Shown: one piece after another, positions 1 to 12,000 of the stretch | How positions within the stretch are numbered: position 1 is the first letter of the stretch | Layout of the letters: every line of letters begins with the position of its first letter | DNA from: Heligmosomoides polygyrus polygyrus | Lineage: Eukaryota; Nematoda; Chromadorea; Rhabditida; Heligmosomidae | DNA: 64,000 nt | Reading direction: 5' to 3' | Assembly (NCBI GenBank): GCA_947396885.1 | Contig: OX377205.1 | Span: 28,211,899 to 28,275,898, forward strand | Position numbers and translations under genes: made by a program | Notes under the pieces: generated by a model | Databases searched by the model: none | What the model was told of the DNA's origin: nothing | Seen by the model: the letters and a program-made list of their open reading frames with translations, nothing else

Positions 1-3000
1 GAACTTGTAAAGCGATAAAACTGACAGCGGCTTATCGCCCTTAGAGGACCAAAGGTTCTAACTCGAGAACTTCACCACTGTCTGCAGCCAGGTGCTGACC
101 CGGAAGTAGAAGTGTACTGCTCGTTTCAGGACAGTGCCCAGTCATGACCTGCTCAGTAGGTGAAATGAAGGCGAATCCGGGAAACGTCGTCGTCACTTCG
201 TTGTCCTGCGATGGCACAGCACAGTGGATCGACTCGCAGACAGCCGTCTACGCAGCAGCGCAGTGCGAATCTTGTGGGTTCTTACTTCCTTAAGACTTTC
301 AGCTAAAAACAGATCTCGGATAAGGCCAGAAGTGGGAAGGATGTAACTTTCCATGACTTTGGAATATTCTACGTCTTTGCGGTGTGAAGGAGTACCCTCG
401 TAACATATTCTAGGCAGTGACCAGTGTGGACGGTCTGAAAGCTATATCTCGGTGTTTTCCCTCCCTAAACCATTTTAGCTCAGGGAGTACTGTGGTTTTG
501 ATTCAAAGCTTACATCGATTATTGGCAGCCAACGCCTCTTAACTCGTGCATACAGCGATTTGGAGAAATACTGCGCATCGTAGATTGCCACATACCTGCG
601 TACAAGTGAACTCTGATAGAAGTTTAGAAGGAGAATGGAGAAGAATGTCTTTCTAGGAATTCCTACCCTGGCGTAGAGTGTTGCTCAAACACCGTTTGCG
701 TTCGCTAACTGTAAGCTCGTTACCGAATGTCAGCCGCAGGTACATAATGCGGGGTTACTCGATATTACCACTTTTCGTGGGAAGCCCAATTAAAAGAAGT
801 ATGTGGATCAGAAGCGGCCTTTTCTGCGGCGCGGTTGCCGGCACTTCACCCCAAACCATTTTCCGCAAGGCGTTGATGTAATTCGGCTGGTGAACTTAAA
901 CTGCAATACCACTAGATGAGATACTCATCATGTACGAAAAAGGAGGAAATTGGCGGCCAGGGCTTTAATTGTATCCGTGCAATGGGTGGATAATCTTTTC
1001 TAAGCACTGCATTTTTCTTAAAACTTTTAACTCTAGAATGGTCCTTTCTAATGGACATGTATGAAGGTTGGAATCGGTGGAGGTTAGAGATGCACGCATT
1101 GCCTGCAGTGCTGGCAGCTCAGCACCGGAGGCCGTTTCATAATCTATGAGCACAAAGAAACTAATCAACTAAAGAAAATGGTAATCCTGTTGAAATTTCT
1201 ATAGAGGCTCCTCATCATCACTTTCAATAGCGTTTGTCCCGCTAGGTGGCGGGGTCCGCTCTTCTGGTTTGGTGACGCCATTGCTCCCGATCAAACGCTT
1301 GGTCAGGATGCACTCCAGTTACATTTAAGTCCATTTGCAACGTATCTAGCCAACGTTGCTTCCCTGGACTGTTCTCCAGAAACTACGAGAATCAGGCCAA
1401 TCTTACAGATGGTGTCGTCGTGTTATAGATGCTCCTAAGTACTGGTTTCATGACCTAACCTCATGGAATTCCAGGTTGGTGTACGTGCCAAATTTCCATT
1501 CAAGTTTATCCCTAAAATTCCATAGGAGGAGAGTGAGTGGTGCGTCTCCAAAACGAATCGACTTACGCCGACCGTCATGCTTTCTGTTGTTATAAATTTT
1601 ACAAATGAATACTTTCAGCGTGTACCCAATGCACTGCCCTCACAAACGCTGGAATCCCGTGCCCCGAAGGACTACTATGTGTACCTGCTCAAAAGCGAGA
1701 AGGCAAGTGGAGTTCTCAAGAAAATATGCAGAATCAGGCCATGTAAAACAAATAATGGAGAAGAAAGCATATGCTTCATTGGACAGACAAATGTATTCAA
1801 AACAGAGGAGGAAATTTAACAGTTATTGTGATGACACTACTACAACACGCTTCGAATGGATCATATGCTCTACAAAGTCATGAGGAGTGATGGGTAGACA
1901 ACAGCCTTTCGGCTGTTAATGGCGAGTTTAACATTTTTGAACACATTGTGACCCATGTAGGACTACATTTGTCATACCCTTGTTGCCCAGCCTCAAAAAA
2001 GGAATTTAATAACTAAGTGAGCATATTCGATAAAAACAATCGGATAAGCCGATACCTGCATGGTTATTTGAGAAAATTTTCTATGTAGAAGCCGTTCATT
2101 CCGCTTTTATAGCTTATTCATATTTGATATTATTACTTACTTATTTCTTATTCGATCAGCTCTATTATTTTGAGACAAGTACTCCGACACGCCTAACGGC
2201 GTGTCTCGCACTTGCGCGCTTCGCGCGACTTTGTAGCACCACTATGGAAAGTGACATATGGAGAGTAGTTTTTGTAAAACATAAAATTCGCTAACATCTA
2301 GGAATTCGTGCGTACTTTATTGGCATCAAGCCCTTCACTATTTCGGTACCTTCATCATAGACATTCTTTCCTGACCGACCAGTAATGTCATTGGTTTGTG
2401 CTGCGCAGTACTTCTGTCCCTCAGGTTGTTCCTCCGCAATCGTTCTCATGCTCAACAGCTAGCGTTTTAAGTTGTCGTTGACATGTCTTCCGAAGCCAGG
2501 TTTTCCTCTCCCGATTCTTCTTACTGGATCTAATTGCTGGTACGCCTTTAATGGTGTTCCCTCCCCCTCTTTAGTCCGCCACCTTCCTGGTCCCAACTAC
2601 TGGCACAGTTCTTTGTTTCCACTATTCACACCAACTGGTCTCTTCTTGCTGGTTTTCCCGTCCTGGCCCCTCTTCCAGGTTATTCCTTTCCTTCCTGGTC
2701 GCTCTCCTGTCCACCACAGAGGAACCCTTACCGCCCTTCTCCACCACCCCTTAGTGGTCCTCCCATGCTCAAGATACGGTCGGTGACACGTATTCAGAAT
2801 CAGGATTCTTGCTGCGCGACGAAGGGGGCCCGTTTTCTGGATCGAGAAGCTCAGAAGCGCGCGCTGTCACCGCTGTGTCGAGCATGAAGAGACTATGGAT
2901 ACGCCAGATTCCTTGTTCTTCGTATGAATTCCCTTACGGCTCCTTTCTTTTTGATTCTCCGTCCTAGTCCCGCCTCCAGGCCCTTCTTCCAGGTGAATTC

Positions 3001-6000
3001 CTCCCACCTCCTCCCCCTCGGGATACCCTGTTACTACTCTACCCTAATTAAGTAGCCCTCCCACGCTCACGATACGACGACGGCGAGCGAACGCCCATTG
3101 TGTGACATCGGTGTCACATCCTCTAAATCCGGTCTCTCTTAATGGTAATGGATCCCCTTGCTGATCCTCCTTACTGCCCCCCTCTCCTGATTGGTAACTC
3201 CCTAATGGTTCATACATATTGCCTAAACTCTTCTTGGTGCCACCTCCTGGCCTGCTTCCTTGTTCCCCCATCGACCATCCCGATGCTCCTCCTGGTCGCA
3301 GCGATCGCTGTCGGTTCTCCACCCTCAAAGCCCTTTCTACCCTTACTCCTTTAGTAGTCTTCTCATGCAAAGTCGGCTTCTGAATCTCGATGCTCGGAAA
3401 TGCGTTTAGGTGCTGTTGCGTTAAGCAGTAAAGGGCTGCGTTTCTTCTGCGTTAAGCAGTAAAGGGCTGCAGAAACATCTCAAGTTCAATAGCAAATTTT
3501 GCCCGCGTAGTAGATGATGAGGCGTACCTCATTCAGGTTAGATTATCGACCGCCCTCGCTGTGGATGATGCGGCGTACCTCACTTAGGTTAGATCACTCG
3601 ACGGACAAACTCTTTTATATATAGGTGGTGATAGCTCTTTGAATTTACAGTTTTTCAAAATGTTGATCATTATTTGTAAGGTCACGACTAAGGTTTCCTT
3701 CGTTTTCGATTTTAAATAAATTCAAACGATTACCTGTATCACCTGTCGTCCCGTTGGTCATCGACGAGTGAGCGTCAGCAGCGTCTCCACTTGTCCCTGT
3801 CGCGTGACAGAGGGCTCCAATGGATCCCTCTCTCGAGAAACATGGAGAGCTTCATATCGGTTCAGGCCTTCACGGAGAAGTCCGACCAACGCGTTGGTTC
3901 GCGTGGTGGTATTCTCCTGACATCCCGCAGAATCCAGTCGGTGATGGCCCTAGTCCACCGGGTGTCTGCGTAGCGCATGTCGTGGGCGGCCCAAATAATT
4001 TTCGATGACTTGGGCCATGGGACAGCCTCTCTGATCTTCGAACATCGACGAAGCTCGGAACTATGAAGGCCTTCTCTCACTTGCGTGAATCTCGTCCGTC
4101 CTCTCGATTTCACGCTGCGCGACTCTGATCGCGTATTCATCCTGCTGTCGTATAGCCCAGGTGTCTGAGGCATATGTTAGGGAAGGAAGAAAAGTGGAGT
4201 CGAATAGGTGTGGAGGGAGTCAGAAGTTCTTCGTCTTCTTCACGAATTCTTCGACGCTCTGGAAAGTGTTGAGTTCGCGACCCAGATACACGTAGCTGGA
4301 GAGGGAATCCACTGTACACGGCTCTCGAAGGACTTTGATGTTCTAAGCAGGAACGCCCTGAGTGCGCAGGTGCTTCGATGACCGCTTTAATTTCGAGGGA
4401 GTCGAATGCCTTTTTTGGGTCGTTGAACGAAAGGCACAGCAGCAGCTTGAACTATCGCATTACTTGAATGAGCTTCGTAATGGTCTGCATGTGGTCGATC
4501 GCGCTGAATCCCCTCAGAAATCGTGCTTGCTCTCATGTCTGCCCTTCGTCAAGCGTTCTGCTTTTCCTATTCAGCATGACTCAAATGAACAGCTTGTAGA
4601 CTACGATCAGCAGACAGATCGGGCGATAGTTGCCATGTCGTGCACGTCTCCCTTCATATACAGCAAGACGGTCTAGCTCGTCTTCCACTGAGATGGAACC
4701 TTCCACTCCAGCAAGTAGAAGAGCAGCGCCAGGGCGTTGATGAGCGCTGGCGGGAGGTTCTTCAGGTGTTCGGGTATGATCCTGTCGAGACCGGCTGTTG
4801 TACGTTCCTTCACCGACGAGATGGTGTGTCTGATCTCGGAAGGGACAAAAGAGGGGCGGACGTATCCATCCTGCGAAGGATTGCATGAGAGCAGGTAGAC
4901 GTGGCTGTCGGGGTAGAATTCGTGGTCGACCTTCTCAATGGTCCTTCTGAAAGAAGTGACGTTTCCGTCGGGACGTCATCTTATCCTTGTAGTTGGCCAA
5001 GTTCGAAAAAAACCTGCATCTGCGGCTTCAGCCAACAATTCCGCCATTCTCTCCTTAAGATCCTCCTTTATTGTAGCTCTGCACAACTTCGCAAGCTGAG
5101 CGACCGCTTCGTGCGCCACCTCGCGCTAGGTTTAGGGAGCCCAGAGCTTGAAAACCACCAAGAGAGGTCTGTCTACGAAAACTCTCGATGTGGTACGCCA
5201 GCGGGGAGCGGCACGAGCAACTACCAATTGACGTATTAGTAGTTGTCAATTGGTAGTTGCTCATGCCGCTCCACGATGGCTTACTAGATCGAGAGTTTTC
5301 GTAGACAGACCTCTCTTGGTTGTCTTCAAGCTCTCGGCTCCCTAATCCTAGCAAGGAGATGGCGCACGAAGCAGTCGTACTCCTCGTCGATGTTGTCCAT
5401 GACTGTGTCTTCCCAAAGGCCGGCAGGAGAGGTATACATGTCACAGTTCCTTTATTTATTTATACGTCAAGAGGACGTGCTCCAAATTCGAAAAAAGGCT
5501 AACAACCATGTGCAGAAAACGAAAATAAAGAAAGAGTGTAAGTACATTAAAAAACATTAACAAACGTTAACAAAAAATGGCATTGACACTAAAAAAGAGC
5601 GTTAGAGACTTACCCATGTAGGTCCCTGGGGGCAGGTAATTTTAGCTTTGATGTTCAGGAAAGTAGGCAGGTTATCAGTATGTGCCAATGAAGTCTGCCT
5701 GTCCGCGCCAGCCAGCTAGGGCGCCCTTGTGGTAGTTACCGGAACTTCGGCACATGGGTACGCTGGCCGCTCCATGGAACCGGCAACTAGGACAAATCAC
5801 TTGTGCCACGCAAAAAGGTTGTGAAGTGATTTTAGATAAAGGAGGATTTATTATTAGAAATAAAAGCCAAGATGAAGCCGGGCAAGAGACCAGCATGGAT
5901 GAGTGACAAAAAACACTAAGAATAGGAAGCTGAAGAAAAGTCATTGCTCGCACTACAGAGGAAAAGTTATACATAAAACTAATCATTTCGTCAGCAACGA

Positions 6001-9000
6001 AAATCTAAAAAAGCATTTTCAGGATCACATAGGAGCAGGGTCACGATGTGGTTAAGTGGTACACAGTTCCGAGCAGCGAGAAACATTCATCGAGAATCAG
6101 TAATACCCAACATCTGCAATACGTTAATTTTTTCCGAACGTTTCTTTAAAATACGACTGTTTTCTGAATTCAAAACATCGGCTGGTAAGCGTTTAACCGA
6201 TCTTCTTACCCGAAAGAAAAGGTAATTATATAACTGCGTGTATTTCTTTTTTTTGAATCGGGAGGTAGTGAAGATTGAATGAACCAGCTCTTAAGCCACA
6301 AGGTCTAAAAATCGAGAACTTGCTGACCCGGACTTTCAACGTACCCATCGATGAAGTTGGTTCATCGATGCTTTCCCAGCTCGTTTCCGCTCACGATTAG
6401 CCCGGAATTTCTTAAGGTGGTAATCAATATTGGCGCAAACATTTTTGTAGGAAGTACTGTTCAAGGGATCAGCCGTTGTTCAAAATAGTCGTTCTTTTTG
6501 AGTCAGTAAATTAATTATATGTCGGAGAAGACATGGACTGAACGATTTCCTGATCTTGAAAAGAACGAATTGAGCCACGATTTTATAAATAACACAACAG
6601 AATATTTGAAATACGTCATCTGTTGTCGTATAGTGGTCGAAAATATGTAACCAGTTCACTTTCGAAAGACTTTGCCTAAGCGAGACAAAATCAGTGGCGT
6701 GAAAGTCAGGGGTTGGTATAGAAATGCCTGGTACTGCCGACAAACGTAAATTTAAGTGCACGACGCAGTGGTCAGTGCCATTTGATGGTTGTTTTGGGTT
6801 CTTCTTGAACTTTGCGCCTTCTCTCCTTGACGCGAAAAGCAAAACCTCGTGCGAAGGAGGAATGGTCCAATCCCATGTAGAGCTTGGGCACAACAAAAAC
6901 CTCGGTCAGGCAACACTTGTGGTTGAAGATGATGTGGTCGATCTCGTTGTGAAACTGGCCACCGGAGGATTCCCAGGTTCATCGTAGGGAGGGAGACTTC
7001 TGGAACTGTGAGTTTCCATGGATGCTTTTGGTCGACATGATAAACTCAGACAGCCTTTCACCTTGCTCGCTTCACTACAAACCGTGGTTTCTGATGTGAA
7101 GTTCTTTCGACGACCTTCGTCTCCCGAACTCGGCGTTGAATTCGTCGACGATCATTTTGTAGAAGGGGTGATCTTCCTTATAGAACTTCTTCAGCTAAAA
7201 GTCTTCGACGACTTCGTCGTCATCGTTGGATGTTGAGGCATTCGCGACGAACACAGACAAAGTTTGCACGGAGCCACATCGCTTCTGTCGCAGACGTCCG
7301 ATTCGGCTTGTCAGAGACTCATACGAATCGACGTTCATGGCGCAGTGCGTGCTGACGAGGACACCAACGCCGTGTGCTGGAGTACACACGAGTAGAGAAA
7401 TTAAAACGATATACACGTAAACCGTTGCAGTTGGCATATATGCTGAAGATGTTCCCAGACTTGAATAGGCTGCAAGTGCTGAAAAACTTTTGAAAACATT
7501 TCAGAACTTGTCTTGGACACGCTATCGGGATTTTTGGAGTCCATAATAGTAACGTTCTTCTACCGTCAGCGAATTACGCAAGGAACATAACACCCGATTG
7601 GCTAAAATTGGTTGCTCAATGTTCTTATGTGGTATTTGGTGTCACCGCCGCTATGTGTAACAGGTTCCTTGTCTTCTAGGCCTGCACGCGACTGTAACTA
7701 TTTTCGCAGTTTAATTACAAAATTTTATTGTTAGACTGTGCATTAATTTATTTACTTGCTTTTTGTGTTATGTTATGAAGCACAGCAGCGATCCATTATC
7801 AAGTACCAGAAAACTCTAGCTGCATCAAATATTGCACAGAGAGTTGCCTAACAATTTATGATAGTCTAAGAGCGTCAGTTTCAGTTTCATTCTCAAATTG
7901 CTTAATTTTCTCGCCCAGAGTTTATACTTAATAAAGTACTGCTGCTTAATGGAAAAACTTTACTTTCCAATAGGAATCGAACTCTCCTCCATTACCGTTG
8001 TTATTTGACCATATACCAGTTTTTACAGTTGCCCTTATGATTAGTCAACTCTTCAAATTCTATTCTAATGCGGTCCCAAATTTTTGATCTGATTATAACT
8101 TAACCTCTAGAATATTGATGTTATAAAAAGATTGTTGCTGATTTACTTAGTGTGCTTAATTGTCGCGTTCTACAACCATTTTAAGGTGTCTTTTCTTCAA
8201 CAAATCTTTCTACAGCTTGGGGAGATAAAATCTGTGGAAGGCCAGGAAGATGGTAGTACCTACCAGAAATGGCTTTCCTTCTTAATGCGATGCAGGACCT
8301 TAATCAAGGTGCTTCCTCTCGAAAAGTGTACAGCGCTTCAAAATTGGTGCAATTTTCGCCCTTTTATGAATGTTTGATTCGAACTCATGTTTGTTAGGAT
8401 CGTAAGAGTCGTAATGAGGATCGTAAGAAAGAAGGATTTTTAAGCATCCCTTAAGCTCTCCTAGGCTCTCCAGCGGTAAAAGGAAACTCTTCGTGTTTGC
8501 AGCGAAGTTTTCCCGGGCATGGCAAGTGCTCATCTTTTCCAAACCTTCACTAACTTCAGGACAATGCTCGGAAATCTACTGCGCTAGCGGGACACTCATA
8601 GGAAACGCTGATCGTACCTCTCTGACTATGTTGACGTGCAACACTGAGGGGTCCTGGGTGGATACGCAAACCGCCACTTACACTACAGGACAGTGTGAAA
8701 CACGTGAGTTTGGTTGAACACCTCCAGCAGGTTGCGCTGCTTCTTCGAGTAAAGATGTGAATGTCGTCCATATGGAGCTGTGCTATATAGGACGCAAGGC
8801 TTCCTTATAAATTTCTGATAAAGCAGAAATAATTGCAAGGACACAGTTTTGCAGTGCGCAACTCTCTGGAGGCTTGCGTGGCTAGAGCAAAGCAACTAGC
8901 TACAAAAAGGACACAGCGTTGCTCCCTCTCTCTAGCCTTGCACTCAAATTTTTACTAGCAATCAGTTGAACATCGTTATGTGTTCAAGGAGCATAACATA

Positions 9001-12000
9001 ACGTAGAGCTCCAATACGAGTTCAAAGACATGACTGTATCTGATCAGTTAACGCTTTTGTCGTGGCACAACCAGGTTGAGGGGGTACTTTGCCTAATTTT
9101 TTAAGCAATGAAATCCAACACAGTTAGATTTTAAACGTTTCCACCAATAGGAAAAAAGCGTTGTTTATTATTTAAAAATAGTGCTCCTTCAATTGGATTT
9201 GAAAACTATCAGCTTCAAGGTGCTTGCCTTGCAAGGTCTTCCTATTCTAGCCTGCGACAAGTGCACAGCTCTGACGAACACCGGAATGACATGCCCAACA
9301 GGATTCGTTTGCAGAGCGGCTGCCTCTCAGTCAGGTCAGCTAAATGCCTTCACTTTATGCCATGGGGTATACGAAGAGAAATAATGAAACCCGACCAACT
9401 GGATAGCGGGCACTGGATATTTTGGCTGTCTTGCCGATTACAGCTTCATGCACTATTTGTGTTACCAACGATTGGCCCGTTTACACTAGAGTGGTGCTTC
9501 ACATTGCCGTTGCTAACATGTGGTATGCTTTTTGATTTTTAAACTTCTAAGGCCATGAAATCGACAGCGGCTTATCTCACTTCGAGGAAGTCAAGCTCTA
9601 ATTTCTGAACGCCTCCGACGTCTACAACCAAATGCCGACTCTGAAGTGGAAGTTCATGTACAGCTAGTTTTAGGGCAGTGCCCAGTTATGACCTGCACAG
9701 AGGGAGAAATGAAGGTGAATCCGGGAAACGTCGCTGTCACTTCGTTGTCCTGCGATGGTACAGCACAGTGGATCGACTCCCTGTCAGCCGTCTACACTGC
9801 TGCGCAGTGCGAGTTATGTGGGTGCTTAGTTCGTTGAAGTTTTCAGCTGTAATTAGATCTCTGATGAGGCGTGAAGTACGAAGGTTGAAACATTCTATTA
9901 TATCTTTTTGGAATGTACCAAAAATTATATGTCGCTATAATGTCGAAAATACCCTCGAAACCAACTCTATACACCGTATGCCCTGCATATTTGAATAAGC
10001 TTTATCGATGTCTATGTGCTCACCTTCTCACGCCGCTTCATCGGATCAGAAGTCTGCAGATATAGTGACTGGTAATAACGATTGAAATTGTAATTCGATT
10101 ACTGGTACGCGTGTACTCGGCGCTTCCTGCTAAGTACATATATAGAGACATTTACGCCCTGAGAAAGTACTCTTCACACATATACTGAATACTTTAATAT
10201 GGAACTTACTCGAGAGTCAGAAAGCAGTGGTAGACTTTGTTCAATAGTTTGCCATCAGCCCCTCTAAAAAAATTATATTCTGACATAGCGCACTGTCCAC
10301 CCACCGTGAACGCTTATTAATCGTAAGCACATTATAAAATTCGGTTAACAGATACAATACCAGCTCTACCTTTTCTCCATTCGACGCAAAACTGCGTCTT
10401 TTGCGCTGCTTTGGGCGAGAAAGTGCCGGTTTGTAGCAACTTTCTTCAGAATTGTTCAATTTTGACAAGAACCCGATGTTTGGGATGAAAATCATATTTC
10501 TCATCCAATGATGTATGAAATGTCCACAAACTTTGAAGGCCAGAAACCGGTGGTTTTAGCGCTACGGTAGAGGTCCAAGAACTATGGTGGGTTTACGACC
10601 TCTCCCTAATCCCTCGAGATAATTACCTCCTCACGACCTTTCCCATTTTGGTAAGTGGTGACAACGTGCTGTACGATTCTAGGACTGCAGAAGCATCCAG
10701 CAAACGTCTTTCCAACGACCCGCAGGACCCACGAATTTCGAGAAGACCCTTCGAAAAACTAAGCAGTTCCAGACGTCTGTCAAATGACCACGATATGTGC
10801 TCATGGAAAAACGCGCAATTCTCCTTGGGACTCTTGCTAAAACCTTAGCCAATTCTTGAAGCCCAAACACGTAATGAGGGGACGGATCGAGCTCTGGAGT
10901 AAAGCCACGTCTCACATTGAGTACCTTGTGAAGGGCTTTGGATTGGGCCACACATTTTTCAAGCCTAATCTTGTACTTAATAGTGCCTTCTTCAACAGAA
11001 CTCGGCTTTTCGGGTTGCTTTGGATAATGGCGACTTCAATACGTTATTATAACCCTCTGCACTGGGCAGTATGTGTTTTTCGTAGAATGCTACAGTTTCT
11101 TCGTCTTTAGAAACACATTTTTGGTCATCACTGTGTCTTATTTGAATATGCCTCATAGATGTCAAAAAGGCAAAGTTTTGCTATACAGCTATTAGAATGC
11201 ATATCCAAGAGCCAGTTAAGAAAATCTTATTTTGCTGCTTCAAACCCACTCCGTGTCGCAGTTTCGTCAAACGTGTTGGATTTTTCTAATTTTTGAATTG
11301 CCGAAACTAATTTGTGTCAAATGCTAAGAACTCAGACCTTTTCTTTGGACATTAGACGTATTTGGGCTCAACACAGCGGCTAAATAAGAAAATAAGATGT
11401 CCGGAGCAGGTTTATTTCTCCTCCAAAGTGCCTAGTTTTCCAGAAAATTTCACAATTTTCTATATACCTCTCCTACTCGCTTTCCCTCCCTTTTGAAAAA
11501 CAAATTTCTTAGTTGTCTTTTTTGGATAAGCAGCTTTCCTCCGATGTATTATTGTGTTGATCTGAAATGGTTGATTTTCTGACCCTTGTTTGAGTTTTGA
11601 AGCTAGCTGAACCCCAGACTACTAATCGACCGCAGCCTAACACTCGTTATGGGTCTCCGAGCTTCATTCTATACCTTTGTCCTTGGGAGAAAATTTCGAA
11701 TTTCGAATGATCGAATAATATTCGATTTCCAAATTTTCGAATTTCGAATGATCGAATAATATTCGATTTCCAAAATTTCGAATTTCGAATTATCGAATAG
11801 TATTCGATCTCCAAAATTTCGAATTTTGAATGATCGAATATTATTCGATTCTCAAAATTTCGAATTTCGAATAATCGAATTTCGAACTGACGAATATTCG
11901 AATAATCAAGTGAACACCTTACTTATTGTGGTCACCCAATGATTGACATTTACTTAATTTTTATTACCCACTGTAAACTGCGTTCGACAGAGCGGCATAG

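Larger units (their letters stand above)
3735..7437 (-). mobile_element. Decayed RTE-1-type LINE, interrupted
   Basis: Read on the minus strand the parts come in RTE order. The endonuclease is at 7437-6722 (GVGVLV, SYESLTSRIGRLR, later a DH-x5-ARGF-like end). The linker is at 5445-5250 (DNIDEEYD). The reverse transcriptase begins at about 5080-4400 (PSEIRHTISSV; AFDSLEIKAVIEA). The C-terminal part is at 4320-3790 (RWTRAITDWILRDV; RDRDKW). The polymerase core between KAFD and the YVYLGRE-like segment is deleted. Many frameshifts and stops are present. A CR1 fragment splits it at 5446-6721 and a plus-strand inverted segment sits at 5085-5235. The family is recognised from RTE-1 proteins common in nematodes. 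Confidence 0.75.

Noticed and set aside
2472..3370. Pro/Leu-rich plus ORF and Gly-rich minus ORF, possibly collagen-like
   Set aside because: The region is a pyrimidine-rich block. No sustained Gly-X-Y triplets survive on the minus strand, and stops interrupt all frames.
9674..9837. Reading exon C through its donor to a nearby stop as a 3' terminal exon
   Set aside because: Each C exon has an in-frame stop 12-20 bases after the donor, but exact 144-nt length, phase match to the next D exon and repetition in all copies favour splicing.
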